Shown: positions 1 to 9,548 of the stretch, one piece after another
Layout of the letters: the number at the start of each line of letters is the position of its first letter
Numbering within the stretch: position 1 is the first letter of the stretch
Assembly: GCA_905479835.1 (NCBI GenBank)
Contig: CAJQNZ010000066.1
Span: forward strand, 1-45,460
Reading direction: 5' to 3'
Length of the DNA: 45,460 nt
From: an uncultured Flavobacteriaceae bacterium
Lineage (GTDB): Bacteria; Bacteroidota; Bacteroidia; Flavobacteriales; Flavobacteriaceae
Position numbers and translations under genes: made by a program
Notes under the pieces: model-generated
Told to the model about the DNA's origin: nothing
The model's input: only the letters and a program-made list of their open reading frames with translations
Database searches by the model: none

Positions 1-722
1 TTGTTTACGGCACAAGTAGAAACCCGCAAAAAATAAAAGCACATCCTTTTAAATTGATTGCTCTAGATGTGAATGATATTACAACTATTTCAAAAGCGAT
101 CGAAACTGTAATTTTATCAGAAGGAAAAATTGATGTATTAATTAACAATGCTGGAATGGGAATAACTGGTTCCATTGAAGATACACCAACAGATGAAATG
201 CGCAACGTATTTAACACCAATTTTTTTGGTGCTATTGATGTGATGAAAGCAGTTTTACCGCAAATGCGAAAGCAAAGATCTGGATTGATTGTTAATATTA
301 CTTCAATTGCTGGTTATATGGGATTGCCGTTTCGCGGAATTTATTCTGCAACCAAAGGCGCATTAGAATTGGTCACGGAAGCAACAAGTATGGAAGTGAA
401 AAACTTCGGAATAAAAGTGGTTGCTGTTGCTCCAGGAGATTTTGCAACGAATATTGCTTCAGGCCGTTATCACACACTAGTTTTAGAGGATTCTGCTTAT
501 AAAAAAGTATATCAAGAAAATTTAGACTTGATGGATTCTCACGTTTCTTCTGGAGGAAATCCGATAGAAATGGCTGAGAGAATTCACAAAATTATAGAAA
601 GTAATAATCCAAAAATACATTATAAAGTTGGAGATTTTATGCAGAAATTTTCTGTAGTCTTAAAAAGAATTCTTTCTGACAGAACTTATGAAAAGTTATT
701 AATGAATCATTATAAATTATAA
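1..722 (+). CDS. SDR family NAD(P)-dependent oxidoreductase, 5' truncated
   Basis: Short-chain dehydrogenase/reductase with a Rossmann fold, probably a cytosolic NAD(P)-dependent ketone/alcohol oxidoreductase; the substrate cannot be read from sequence. The frame is open to the left edge (from base 3, beginning VYGTSRNP), so the cofactor-binding GxxxGIG and the true start lie outside the window. A TTG at 54 is only an internal leucine codon. Visible family motifs are LDVND, NNAGMG, the catalytic serine in NITSIAG, and YSATK with Tyr and Lys. The segment after PGDFATN resembles the classical-SDR C-terminus. The gene ends 55 bp before the next gene on the same strand. Confidence 0.93.
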   Translation, partial: VYGTSRNPQKIKAHPFKLIALDVNDITTISKAIETVILSEGKIDVLINNAGMGITGSIEDTPTDEMRNVFNTNFFGAIDVMKAVLPQMRKQRSGLIVNITSIAGYMGLPFRGIYSATKGALELVTEATSMEVKNFGIKVVAVAPGDFATNIASGRYHTLVLEDSAYKKVYQENLDLMDSHVSSGGNPIEMAERIHKIIESNNPKIHYKVGDFMQKFSVVLKRILSDRTYEKLLMNHYKL

Positions 723-777
723 TGATATAGCGTATTTTTACAGCAAATAAAACCACTAACATTATATATCAAAATAC

Positions 778-1431
778 ATGAAATTTTTTATCGACACAGC
801 AAATTTAGAGCAAATTAAAGAAGCCCAAGCAATGGGAATTTTGGATGGAGTAACTACAAATCCGTCATTAATGGCAAAAGAAGGAATCACTGGAGAGGCT
901 AAAATTTTGCAACACTATGTTGATATCTGTAATTTGGTTGATGGTGATGTTTCTGCCGAAGTTATTTCAACAGATTTTGACGGAATGGTTAGAGAAGGTG
1001 AAGCTTTGGCTAAATTGCATCCTCAAATTGTTATAAAATTACCAATGATTGGTGATGGTGTAAAAGCATGTAAATATTTTTCAGACAAAGGAATTAAAAC
1101 GAATGTTACGTTGATTTTTTCTGCAGGACAAGCATTATTGGCTGCCAAAGCTGGAGCAACATATATGTCTCCGTTTATTGGACGTTTGGATGATATTTCT
1201 ACTGATGGTTTAGGTTTGATAGCAGATATTCGATTGATTTATGATAATTATGGATTTGATACTCAAATTTTAGCAGCATCAGTAAGACATACAATGCATA
1301 TTATGGATTGTGCTAAGATTGGTGCAGATGTAATGACTGGACCACTTTCTGCAATTCAAGGATTGTTGAAACATCCTTTAACTGATATCGGATTGGCAAA
1401 GTTCTTAGAAGACTATAAAAAAGGGAATTAG
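778..1431 (+). CDS. fsa: fructose-6-phosphate aldolase / TalC-type transaldolase
   Basis: A 217-residue class I aldolase of the small transaldolase (Fsa/TalC) family. It either cleaves fructose 6-phosphate to dihydroxyacetone and glyceraldehyde 3-phosphate or acts as transaldolase in the pentose phosphate pathway. It begins [13 protein letters not shown], a family hallmark, followed by GVTTNPSL at about 24-31. The Schiff-base lysine is K87 in VIKLPM. Later segments [12 protein letters not shown] and SPFIGRLDD are also typical. The full length matches the family (about 215-220). Sequence does not separate the aldolase from the transaldolase activity; in Bacteroidota it is often annotated as transaldolase. 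No clear SD precedes the start, as expected for this phylum. Confidence 0.93.
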   Translation: MKFFIDTANLEQIKEAQAMGILDGVTTNPSLMAKEGITGEAKILQHYVDICNLVDGDVSAEVISTDFDGMVREGEALAKLHPQIVIKLPMIGDGVKACKYFSDKGIKTNVTLIFSAGQALLAAKAGATYMSPFIGRLDDISTDGLGLIADIRLIYDNYGFDTQILAASVRHTMHIMDCAKIGADVMTGPLSAIQGLLKHPLTDIGLAKFLEDYKKGN

Positions 1432-1527
1432 TGTATTGAAATGAAGCAACCTTTTTAGGGTTTTAGCATCTTTTAAGAGACTCCATCAATTTTATATTAT
1501 TTTCTAACCATTAAATTTATATTCATT

Positions 1528-2358
1528 ATGAAAAATGCAAAATTTATCAAAGTTTTATCATTTGTTTTTTTGCTGATTTTTTTCACCAATTGTGGTGGAA
1601 GTGATGATGATAATGTTGCTGGTGGAACTGTAGTTCCATTGCCTACAGAAATAAGAACAGCCGATGAAGTACGAGCAGATTTTAAAAATTTGACTTTTAA
1701 TGAAGGAATAAATGACATTAGGCTAGAATCAATAGTAAAAGGGTTTTATTGGAATTTTAGAGTCATCGTACCAGTTGGTGCAAGTGAAACAAATAAAAGA
1801 CCTATGATTGTCAGTCTTCATGGAGGTGCTACTGGAAACTCTCCAGATATTCACAAGACAACTGCATGTTTAGTTGAGCCTGGAGTAGCAACTTTAAATG
1901 CTTATATTTTAAGTCCAAATAGTAATCAAAAGCACTGGTATAGTGATTCCAATATTGTACAGATTCAAGCATTGGTTGAAATGACTCAGGCAAATTTATT
2001 TATAAACACGAATAAAGTTGCTGTAACAGGATATAGTGATGGAGGAAATGGTTCTTGGTATTTTTCTCAATTTATACCAAATTTATTTTCTGCTGCAATT
2101 CCAATGGCTAGTTCTTATGCTGTGACAAGTCAAGGAGGTGTAACTCATAAATTTGCCAAACCTATTTATGCGATTCATGGAACGAATGATCAGTTATTTC
2201 CAATTGAAACTACAGAAGGATATATTAATGAAACGAAAGAAGCTGGTTCTGATGTTACATTTGTAACAGCATCAGGATTAGAACACTATAATTCCTGCTC
2301 TTATATTTCTTATTTAAAAGATGCAACTACATGGCTTGATACAGTTGTGTGGAATTAA
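1528..2358 (+). CDS. surface-exposed lipoprotein, alpha/beta-hydrolase (esterase/feruloyl-esterase-like)
   Basis: A 276-residue putative secreted esterase. The N-terminus is a lipoprotein signal peptide with the lipidated cysteine at C22 (FFTNC). It is followed by GGSDDDN, which fits the SDD-type lipoprotein export signal described for Flavobacterium, so the outer face of the outer membrane is likely. The alpha/beta-hydrolase core has an oxyanion HGG at 98-100 and nucleophile elbow GYSDG (S170). The acid is probably D221 in HGTND and the histidine H253 in GLEHY. The fold resembles PHB-depolymerase/acetyl-xylan-esterase-like lipoproteins; the substrate is unknown. A strong bidirectional terminator follows the stop codon. 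Confidence 0.82.
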   Translation: MKNAKFIKVLSFVFLLIFFTNCGGSDDDNVAGGTVVPLPTEIRTADEVRADFKNLTFNEGINDIRLESIVKGFYWNFRVIVPVGASETNKRPMIVSLHGGATGNSPDIHKTTACLVEPGVATLNAYILSPNSNQKHWYSDSNIVQIQALVEMTQANLFINTNKVAVTGYSDGGNGSWYFSQFIPNLFSAAIPMASSYAVTSQGGVTHKFAKPIYAIHGTNDQLFPIETTEGYINETKEAGSDVTFVTASGLEHYNSCSYISYLKDATTWLDTVVWN

Positions 2359-2375
2359 TACAAATTGAATGCTAT

Positions 2376-2411
2376 AAAAAAGGAATCTATAACGTATAGA
2401 TTCCTTTTTTT
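2376..2411. terminator. bidirectional intrinsic terminator between convergent genes
   Basis: A 15-bp perfect stem (AAAAAAGGAATCTAT paired with ATAGATTCCTTTTTT) has a 5-nt AACGT loop and is flanked by A- and T-runs, so it can terminate in either direction. It sits in the 59-bp gap between the plus-strand lipoprotein gene and the 3' end of minus-strand uvrB. Confidence 0.93.
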
Positions 2412-2417
2412 ATGAAC

Positions 2418-4409
2418 TTATATTTTTTCTTTTAAAAACTTTATCTCGTCTCTTAATTGTGCAGCTACTAAAAAATCAAGTGCTTTTGCGGCTGCTTCCA
2501 TGGATTTTCTTTTATCACGAATTCGTTGTTCTATTTGCGGTTTGGTTAAATACTCCAATTCTTCTTCTGCGGCTTTATCAATTCCATTATCATAATGGAA
2601 AGAAGAAATATTACTATTGATTAACGAATTGGCCTCTAGAGATTTTTTAATCTGTGTGGGAATGATATTATTTTTGGTATTGTATTCGATTTGTTTTTCT
2701 CTACGGCGATTCGTTTCATCCATAGTTAATTGCATACTTTTTGTGATTTTATCAGCATATAGGATTGCTTTTCCATTTACATTTCTTGCTGCTCTACCTA
2801 TCGTCTGAGTTAAAGATCGATGACTACGTAAAAAACCTTCTTTATCTGCATCTAAAATTGCAACCAATGATACTTCCGGTAAGTCCAAACCTTCTCTTAA
2901 AAGATTGACACCTATCAAAACATCGAAGAGTCCTTTTCTTAAATCGCCCATGATTTCTACTCGTTCCAATGTATCTACATCCGAATGGATATATCGACAA
3001 CGAATCTGAATACGGCTTAGGTATTTAGTCAATTCTTCTGCCATTCTTTTGGTTAGAGTAGTCACCAATGTACGTTCGTCTTTTTCAACTCTGATTTGAA
3101 TTTCTTCTATCAAGTCATCAATCTGATTGAGACTTGGACGCACTTCAATAATCGGATCCAACAATCCTGTAGGTCGAATTACTTGCTCGACAAATACACC
3201 TTCAGTTTTCTGCAATTCATAATCTGCAGGTGTAGCACTTACATAAATGATTTGGTTTTGAATTGCTTCAAATTCTTCAAACTTCAATGGTCGATTGTCC
3301 ATTGCAGCAGGTAATCTGAATCCAAATTCTACCAAATTTTCTTTTCGACTTCTATCTCCTCCATACATGGCATGTGTCTGAGGAATTGTAACATGACTTT
3401 CATCGATAATCATCAAGTAATCATCTGGAAAATAATCCAATAGGCAGAAAGGACGTGTTCCAGGTTCACGGCCATCAAGATAACGAGAGTAATTCTCAAT
3501 TCCTGAACAATAGCCTAATTCTCGTATCATTTCAAGATCGAACTCCGTACGTTCTTTCAATCGTTTAGCTTCGAGGTGTTTCCCGATCTCTTTGAAATAA
3601 TCTACTTGCTTCACCATATCTTCTTGAATCGCATGAATGGCATTCTGTAATACGTCTGGAGAAGTGACAAATAGATTGGCAGGATAAATCGTTAACTGTT
3701 TAAACTTTTCTACCACTCTTTTATTTTCGAGATCATAGCTTTCAATATCTTCAATTTCATCACCAAAAAAATGGATGCGATAGGCATAATCTCCATAAGA
3801 AGGATAAACGGTAATGATATCACCTTTTACTTTAAACATACCACTGCTTATTTCTACTTCAGTTCGAGAATACAAACTTTGAACCAATTGATGTAAAAAC
3901 TTAGTTCTAGAAATCAATTGGTCTTGCTCGATCTCAATGATGTTTTTCTTGAATTCAACAGGATTTCCAATACCGTAGAGACAGGAAACAGATGCAACAA
4001 CAAGAACATCTCTACGACCAGATAATAGGGCAGAAGAGGTGCTTATTCTCATACGTTCAATATCTTCATTGATGGATAAATCTTTTTCAATATAAGTTCC
4101 TGTGACTGGAATGTAGGCTTCAGGTTGATAGTAATCGTAGTAAGAAACAAAGTATTCCACAGAATTCTCTGGAAAAAATTGCTTGAACTCAGCATACAAT
4201 TGTGCTGCCAAGGTTTTATTATGTGCGAGTACGAGTGTAGGACGATCTACATTTTTAATCACATTGGCAACGGTAAACGTCTTTCCAGAACCTGTTACAC
4301 CAAGAAGTACTTGTCCTTTCTCACCATTGTCAATTCCGGTAGTAAGTTGTTCTATGGCTTGAGGTTGATCACCTGTAGGTTGAAAGTCAGAAACGAGTTT
4401 AAATTGCAT
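2418..4409 (-). CDS. uvrB: excinuclease ABC subunit B
   Basis: UvrB, the damage-verification helicase of nucleotide excision repair, works with UvrA (also in this window, at 20994-23819) and UvrC. The 663 residues match the family length. Walker A GVTGSGKT is at 37-44. The DNA-gripping beta-hairpin region YYDYYQPEAYIP is at 90-101. The DESH helicase box lies in LMIIDESHVTIP, and motif VI is the QTIGRAARN segment. The C-terminal UVR domain (QIEQRIRDKRKSMEAAAK) that contacts UvrC is intact. uvrA and uvrB are about 16 kb apart, not in one operon. Confidence 0.99.
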   Translation of the reverse strand: MQFKLVSDFQPTGDQPQAIEQLTTGIDNGEKGQVLLGVTGSGKTFTVANVIKNVDRPTLVLAHNKTLAAQLYAEFKQFFPENSVEYFVSYYDYYQPEAYIPVTGTYIEKDLSINEDIERMRISTSSALLSGRRDVLVVASVSCLYGIGNPVEFKKNIIEIEQDQLISRTKFLHQLVQSLYSRTEVEISSGMFKVKGDIITVYPSYGDYAYRIHFFGDEIEDIESYDLENKRVVEKFKQLTIYPANLFVTSPDVLQNAIHAIQEDMVKQVDYFKEIGKHLEAKRLKERTEFDLEMIRELGYCSGIENYSRYLDGREPGTRPFCLLDYFPDDYLMIIDESHVTIPQTHAMYGGDRSRKENLVEFGFRLPAAMDNRPLKFEEFEAIQNQIIYVSATPADYELQKTEGVFVEQVIRPTGLLDPIIEVRPSLNQIDDLIEEIQIRVEKDERTLVTTLTKRMAEELTKYLSRIQIRCRYIHSDVDTLERVEIMGDLRKGLFDVLIGVNLLREGLDLPEVSLVAILDADKEGFLRSHRSLTQTIGRAARNVNGKAILYADKITKSMQLTMDETNRRREKQIEYNTKNNIIPTQIKKSLEANSLINSNISSFHYDNGIDKAAEEELEYLTKPQIEQRIRDKRKSMEAAAKALDFLVAAQLRDEIKFLKEKI

Positions 4410-4603
4410 GGTGTAAAAATACGGAGAAAAAGGGGATTATAGAGGCTCGGTTTTTGGAGTTGTGATTATTTTATTCTTGTATGGTTAGTTGCGTATTTCA
4501 GCAATTAGTTTAGCAAATAAAACATAAACTCTAGGAAAAATAGGGTTTTCATAAGTAAATTAAAACTAATAATTAATTAAATGCATCTTTGTTGGCATTA
4601 ATA

Positions 4604-5110
4604 CTATTTTGTCGTTTCTTTTAGTTTAACCCAAATGTAGTCATCTATTATTTTTCCATTTTTCAATACAGCATTCCTTTTAATACTTTCTAAATGAAAA
4701 TTATTTTTTTCAAGGACTCTCATGGATGGTTTATTAAATGCAAAAACTCCTGCTTCAATTCTTATAATATTAAAATTTTTGAATGTATAATCAGTCATAA
4801 ATTTTATTGCTTTTGAGGCAATTCCATTTCCCCAAAATGGTTCTGCAATAAAATAACCCATTTCAGCACTTAATTTAAAGACATCTTCTTTAATATCAAT
4901 TCCAATTTCCCCTACAAATTGATCTTTCCAGTATATTAATTTTCTGTTTGCAGGTTTTTTTTTAATTTGAATTTTAATAAACTTCTTTGCATCTTTTAAT
5001 GTGAAAGGATTAGGAACTTTATCATATCCATTATCAAATATAATTGGGTTATTTCTATATTCAGCATACTGTTTAGCAATTTCTATTTGATAGTTTCTTA
5101 ATTCCACCAT
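4604..5110 (-). CDS. GNAT family N-acetyltransferase (RimJ/RimL-like)
   Basis: A 168-residue acetyl-CoA-dependent N-acetyltransferase of the RimJ/RimL-like subgroup (Acetyltransf_3). Acetyl-CoA-binding motif A reads FWGNGIASKA (about 92-101). A typical NKPSMRVLEKNNF stretch lies at 126-138, and the last strand includes DDYIWVKL. The acceptor is unknown: it could be a protein N-terminus, an aminoglycoside or a small amine. The upstream 151-bp gap holds copy A of an intergenic repeat. The 194 bp downstream, towards uvrB, show no gene. Confidence 0.9.
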   Translation of the reverse strand: MVELRNYQIEIAKQYAEYRNNPIIFDNGYDKVPNPFTLKDAKKFIKIQIKKKPANRKLIYWKDQFVGEIGIDIKEDVFKLSAEMGYFIAEPFWGNGIASKAIKFMTDYTFKNFNIIRIEAGVFAFNKPSMRVLEKNNFHLESIKRNAVLKNGKIIDDYIWVKLKETTK

Positions 5111-5149
5111 TTGTTCTAGATGTATTTCTGTTAAGGTATTACTCTATGG

Positions 5150-5235
5150 TTTGTTTTATAATCAATCAAGTTGAGTACAGGATTAACTATATCGATTGGT
5201 AATCGAAGTTAACTTTTAAAAAACAAAAAGTCAAG
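5150..5235 (-). repeat. intergenic repeat copy A, downstream of the yitT-like gene
   Basis: One of three similar intergenic segments that each follow a minus-strand stop codon. Bases 5150-5174 match copy B (23930-23954) at 24 of 25 positions. Bases 5200-5235 match copy C (6232-6267) at 30 of 36. On the minus strand it contains the inverted pair TTAACTTCGATT / AATCGATATAGTTAA, so it may act as a 3'-end stem. Confidence 0.55.
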
Positions 5236-5261
5236 TTTAAAACTCTGACAGAATTTTATTT

Positions 5262-6149
5262 TTACTTTAGTTCTTTTTTTGCCATCGTTTTCTTAAAGCC
5301 TTCTTTAGAAAGAAACTTGGTATAGATACCTCCTTTTATACTATTCACGTCAAATTCTATGATGAAAGCCTCCTTGTCTATCGAGTCAATTAAATTGTAG
5401 GTTCGTCTGATATCTATTCTATTGATGACTGTATGAATGATTTCTTTTTTTGATTGTACACCTCTTTTTCCATAACCTCCATATCCTTGATATAAAGTTG
5501 TTCCTGTACCTATTATTGTAATCAGTTCTTCATTAATTATATTGGTTTTTTGAGATACAATCATTAATCCTACATAATCTTCAAAGCCTTCAATCATTAA
5601 ATCAATGACTTTGGCAGTTACGATAAAAGTAAGAATGGAATACATTGCTATTTCTAGCGAAAGTAATATTGCTGTCATTCCGAAAAGGATAGTGTTAAAG
5701 AGCAGGATAACTTTCCCTATACTAATGCCTAATCGATGATTAATAAAAATCCCTAAAATTTCTGAACCATCTAAAACGGCACCATTTTTTATGGTCAACC
5801 CAATTCCTGCTCCTAAGAAAAGTCCTCCAAATATTGCTATAAGAAGTTTGTCATCTGTAATTGCTTCAAAATTTTCAAAATGAATAATTATAGCCAATGA
5901 AATAATAGACAAGACTGACTTGATAAAAATTCTTTTTGACAGACTGAACCAAGCCAATATTAAAAATGGAACACTGACAATTAATAAGAAAAACGAAATG
6001 TCAAAGTCGAATAGTTCACTCAGTAAAATTGCAATTCCGGTTGCTCCACCATCTAAAAAACCATTTGGCAATAAAAACATTTTTAATCCAATACTTGCAA
6101 GAAGAATACCAACTGCAATTTGAAAAACTTCTGATACTACTCTTTTCAT
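5262..6149 (-). CDS. YitT family membrane protein (DUF161 + DUF2179)
   Basis: A 295-residue inner-membrane protein of the YitT family, whose function is not firmly established. The first ~200 residues hold about five or six hydrophobic segments. They include the family-typical LLPNGFLDGGATGIAILLSEL near the N-terminus and DGSEILGIFINHRLGISIGK in the middle. The last ~85 residues form a soluble DUF2179 domain (TGTTLYQGYGGYGKRGVQSKKE). The length is typical. It is transcribed alone or with the upstream T9SS gene, separated by 121 bp that contain repeat copy C. Confidence 0.92.
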   Translation of the reverse strand: MKRVVSEVFQIAVGILLASIGLKMFLLPNGFLDGGATGIAILLSELFDFDISFFLLIVSVPFLILAWFSLSKRIFIKSVLSIISLAIIIHFENFEAITDDKLLIAIFGGLFLGAGIGLTIKNGAVLDGSEILGIFINHRLGISIGKVILLFNTILFGMTAILLSLEIAMYSILTFIVTAKVIDLMIEGFEDYVGLMIVSQKTNIINEELITIIGTGTTLYQGYGGYGKRGVQSKKEIIHTVINRIDIRRTYNLIDSIDKEAFIIEFDVNSIKGGIYTKFLSKEGFKKTMAKKELK

Positions 6150-6189
6150 AGGTGTTTTTTATCTGATTGGGTATTAAAATTAGGCTGCT

Positions 6190-6267
6190 TACAACGCGCT
6201 TTATTAGTTGAACTTAATAGGTCAATCTTTATAAGCGAAATTAACTTTTATAAAGGATAAAGTCAAG
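6190..6267 (-). repeat. intergenic repeat copy C, downstream of the T9SS type B gene
   Basis: Bases 6232-6267 match copy A at 30 of 36 positions, sharing the CGAA-TTAACTTTTA core and a terminal GTCAAG. The remainder is more diverged. It begins only 4 bp past the end of the minus-strand secreted-protein gene, the same relative position as copies A and B. Confidence 0.45.
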
Positions 6268-6270
6268 TAG

Positions 6271-8046
6271 TTACTTCGCCATGTATACCCATCCATTTAT
6301 GGGTTTGAAATTTGAATTATTTAAATATAATATATAGAAATAAGTTCCTGAAGGTACAATTTTATTGGTATTTAAAAGTGCTCCATTCCATAGCGGAAGA
6401 TTGTTATTTCCTTTATGCACGATATTTCCGTATCGATTGTATATGAGAATACGGTATTCAGTAAAAATATCAGTCAATCCAGTGATTTTAAATTCTTCAT
6501 TGATTCCGTCTCCATTTGGCGAGAAAGCCTCAGGAATAGAAGGAGGGCAGTTTTCTATATTCAATTGAAATTCACTTATAGCAAAACAGTTTATCGAAGT
6601 ATTTGATGCTTTTACATAAACTGTCTGTGGATTGGAAATGTTATTGTATTCGAATGCAGTGTTGATAGTATTGGTATTGTTTAGCAAATCTTCTTCTGTA
6701 GGAAAAAAAGTTAATTCCACATCTGAATTATAATTTTCTATCAAGAAATCGTAGGTTTCACTCAAATCGAAAACTCCTTTTTCAAGTCCAAGATTACACG
6801 TTCCAATATTTGGAATTTCTACTGTTTCTGGAAGTTGAGGAAATTCAATAAAGACTTGATCAGTATTATTTTTTTCATTGATTTCTAAAACCAATTCTTG
6901 TTCATCTACGATTGCTTTTATTGTAAAATCTGGAAGTTCACTTTCTGGAACAATGAATGTGAATTCATAACTTTCTGAATTATTAATTGCTAGATCTGTC
7001 AATATATTGAATGATTCAAGAAGGATTTCATTGATGTATATTGTAACTAAAGTATTGGCAGGTAAAACTGCTGTACTGTTGTTGTTTGATAAAGTAAAAT
7101 TGATTTTTATTTCGTTTCCATTACAAGATGTTATTTCATATGCATCAATAAGAATTGCTGCATCCGGAAGTTGGCTATTAAGTTTGGTAATAATCGTATT
7201 TATCATTACAAAATCTTGCCCTGAAGTCAATTGAACATTTGCAGAAGTGTCTCCTATGTTAATATTATCTTGAATCGGATAAAAGTCCATATCCATGTTA
7301 TAGAGATTACTTTGATTGGTAAAAGAATTGGTTCCATTAAACGCATTGTTTCCTGGATTCAATGGAAGATTAGAAATCAGATTTCCATTGATTAATAATG
7401 ATTCATTTACACTAAGTCCAGCATCTCCTTCCCATGCTAGAAAACCAATTTTAGCATCTTGATTGTCAATTACATTAAGATTGTTGAGTTGGATAGATAA
7501 TTCATCAGGAACGTGTTGTAAGCCGTCGTAAATGTTTATTTGATTGAGAGGAAAAGAGTCGTTTTGATAAACAATAAGTATCGCCCATCCAGCAAAATTA
7601 GTAGCATTGGTACAATAGTCATCAATTACGGAACTTACATCCAATTCAGAAACAGTATATGTGCCATTACCAGTTGAGGTTACTTGGGCTGTAACATCTT
7701 TAAAAGCACTAAAAAAAGGGCGATTACTAGTTTCTTGAATATCTATAAAAGATCTATCAGGTAGGATGTCAACATCATTTGATTTTATTTCTAAATCTCC
7801 ATCACCTGATCCAGCCCAATATAAATAAGCACTCTCTATAGTGTCGGAAGTGCTTAAATTTAATGTAGCAGAAGATTCTGTTAAAATAGTACAACTTGAA
7901 GAGAGTCCATTTTCTTCAAGGTTCATGGTATTTCCAATCATGGTAAAATCTATTCTTCCACCATATTGTTGAAATAATTCTACATCTTGTCCATTGATTT
8001 TTATAACAAAAATGAATAGGAACGTTATGTAAAAATAAAAACGCAT
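6271..8046 (-). CDS. T9SS type B sorting domain-containing secreted protein
   Basis: A 591-residue exported protein. A signal peptide covers residues 1 to about 19 (ending KINGQ). The C-terminal ~93 residues (from about 499) are a gliding-motility-associated / T9SS type B sorting domain: PEAFSPNGDGINEEFKI, then ILIYNRYGNIVHKG and VPSGTYFYILYL. The N-terminal half resembles DUF3344-like adhesin domains. A CARDB-like beta-sandwich (LIDAYEITSCNGNEIKINF to about EINEKNNTDQV) lies in the middle. It is probably surface-bound or released, with an adhesive or structural role; no enzymatic motif is seen. Its ATG directly abuts the pepD stop codon with no gap, so the two are cotranscribed. Confidence 0.88.
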   Translation of the reverse strand: MRFYFYITFLFIFVIKINGQDVELFQQYGGRIDFTMIGNTMNLEENGLSSSCTILTESSATLNLSTSDTIESAYLYWAGSGDGDLEIKSNDVDILPDRSFIDIQETSNRPFFSAFKDVTAQVTSTGNGTYTVSELDVSSVIDDYCTNATNFAGWAILIVYQNDSFPLNQINIYDGLQHVPDELSIQLNNLNVIDNQDAKIGFLAWEGDAGLSVNESLLINGNLISNLPLNPGNNAFNGTNSFTNQSNLYNMDMDFYPIQDNINIGDTSANVQLTSGQDFVMINTIITKLNSQLPDAAILIDAYEITSCNGNEIKINFTLSNNNSTAVLPANTLVTIYINEILLESFNILTDLAINNSESYEFTFIVPESELPDFTIKAIVDEQELVLEINEKNNTDQVFIEFPQLPETVEIPNIGTCNLGLEKGVFDLSETYDFLIENYNSDVELTFFPTEEDLLNNTNTINTAFEYNNISNPQTVYVKASNTSINCFAISEFQLNIENCPPSIPEAFSPNGDGINEEFKITGLTDIFTEYRILIYNRYGNIVHKGNNNLPLWNGALLNTNKIVPSGTYFYILYLNNSNFKPINGWVYMAK

Positions 8047-9498
8047 TTAGTTTTTCTCAGGAATATTTTTCAAAATTTCTAATAAATACTTCCAGTATTT
8101 CTGAGTAGAACTGATGCTTGCTCTTTCGTCAGGAGAATGTGCGCCTTTAATGGTAGGGCCAAATGAGATCATATCCATTTCTGGATAATGTGTACCTAAA
8201 ATTCCACACTCAAGTCCTGCATGACAAGCCAATATATTTGGTTTTTCTTCAAACATATCTTCATATACTTTTTTCATCACTTTTAAAATAGCAGAGTCTG
8301 GATTTGGTTTCCATCCAGGATAAGAACCTCCAAATTCAACATTAAATCCGCCTAATTCAAATGTAGATTGTAAAGTATGTGCCATATCCCATTTTCCAGA
8401 TTCAACTGAAGAGCGTGTTAAGCAACCAATTTTTATAGCGCCATCTTTCACAACAACTCTCGCAATATTATTGGAAGTTTCAACTAAATTTTCAATATCT
8501 GGACTCATTCTAAAAACGCCGTTATGTGCTGAATAGACAGTGTTTAGCAATGCTTTTTGATCAGAAGTTGATAGGGTAGAAGAAGGTATTTCTGCTACTG
8601 TTGTAATTATTTCTAAATCACTTTCTACAGTTTTATATTCATTCTGAATTTCAGAAACTACTTTGTCAAATAAGTTTTTAAATGCAGTATCATCATGAGT
8701 CGTAACAATCGAATTACTTTCTCGAGGAATGGCATTTCTCAAACTACCACCATCTATATCGGCAATAGAAACAACATCGTTAAGGGCATATAAAATGCGA
8801 TTCATGATCTTATTCGCATTCCCCAATCCTTTGATAATATCCATTCCAGAGTGTCCTCCTTGCAATCCTTTTACAGTGATTTTATAGGCAGTTACATCGG
8901 ATGAAACATTTTCTTGTATATAGTTTTTTGTAGCAGTTACATCAACACCTCCTGCACAACCGACACCTATTTCATCATCATCTTCTGTATCAAGATTTAA
9001 AAGAATCTCACCATCAAGATATCCTCCTTGAAGTCCCATTGCCCCAGTCATTCCAGTTTCTTCATCAATTGTAAATAATGCTTCAATTGCAGGATGAGGT
9101 ATGTCTGTAGATTCAAGAATACTCATAATAGTAGCAACACCAAGACCATTATCTGCACCCAATGTTGTACCATCTGCACGTACCCAATCTCCATCAACAT
9201 ACATTTTTATACCCTCTGTTTCAAAATCAAAAACAGTATCATTATTTTTTTGATGTACCATATCAAGATGACTCTGCATTACAATCATCTTGCGATTTTC
9301 CATTCCAGATGTAGCAGGTTTCTTAATTATGACATTTTGTACAGGGTCAATAGTTGTTTCCAACCCTAATTTTTTAGCAAACTCTACCATAAAAGCAATT
9401 ACACGTTCCTCTTTTTTAGATGGTCGTGGAACTGCATTCAAATCTGCAAAATTATTCCAAACTCTCTTCGGTTCTAGATTTCTTACTTCTATACTCAT
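8047..9498 (-). CDS. pepD: aminoacyl-histidine dipeptidase (M20C family)
   Basis: A 483-residue cytosolic zinc dipeptidase of the PepD family, cleaving Xaa-His (carnosine-type) and other dipeptides. The dinuclear metal site can be read: H77 and D79 in MQSHLDMVHQ, bridging D116 in LGADNGLG, general base E146 with E147 in DEETG, and D170 in LNLDTED. The late histidine lies in the segment GAHSPDER. The length is typical. There is no signal peptide (start MSIEVRNLEP). A Bacteroidetes -7 box lies 24 bp upstream. The gene forms an operon with the T9SS type B gene. Confidence 0.97.
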   Translation of the reverse strand: MSIEVRNLEPKRVWNNFADLNAVPRPSKKEERVIAFMVEFAKKLGLETTIDPVQNVIIKKPATSGMENRKMIVMQSHLDMVHQKNNDTVFDFETEGIKMYVDGDWVRADGTTLGADNGLGVATIMSILESTDIPHPAIEALFTIDEETGMTGAMGLQGGYLDGEILLNLDTEDDDEIGVGCAGGVDVTATKNYIQENVSSDVTAYKITVKGLQGGHSGMDIIKGLGNANKIMNRILYALNDVVSIADIDGGSLRNAIPRESNSIVTTHDDTAFKNLFDKVVSEIQNEYKTVESDLEIITTVAEIPSSTLSTSDQKALLNTVYSAHNGVFRMSPDIENLVETSNNIARVVVKDGAIKIGCLTRSSVESGKWDMAHTLQSTFELGGFNVEFGGSYPGWKPNPDSAILKVMKKVYEDMFEEKPNILACHAGLECGILGTHYPEMDMISFGPTIKGAHSPDERASISSTQKYWKYLLEILKNIPEKN

Positions 9499-9521
9499 TT
9501 TTTTAAATTAAAATTGGTTAA

Positions 9522-9529
9522 CAAATGTA
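9522..9529 (-). promoter_or_regulatory. pepD promoter -7 box
   Basis: On the minus strand the octamer TACATTTG matches the Bacteroidetes consensus TAnnTTTG exactly and ends 23 bp before the pepD ATG. No clear -33 TTTG is seen at the expected spacing. Confidence 0.55.
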
Positions 9530-9548
9530 AACAAATTGTGGTAAAGTA

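Noticed and set aside
54-722. SDR gene starting at TTG 54
   Set aside because: The frame stays open to the left edge and encodes normal SDR sequence upstream, so the gene is truncated by the window.
4410-4603. Possible small gene between uvrB and the GNAT gene
   Set aside because: Frames here are short and uvrB-antisense; no start signal or recognisable protein. TATTTTTA next to the uvrB start is only a near match to a -7 box.
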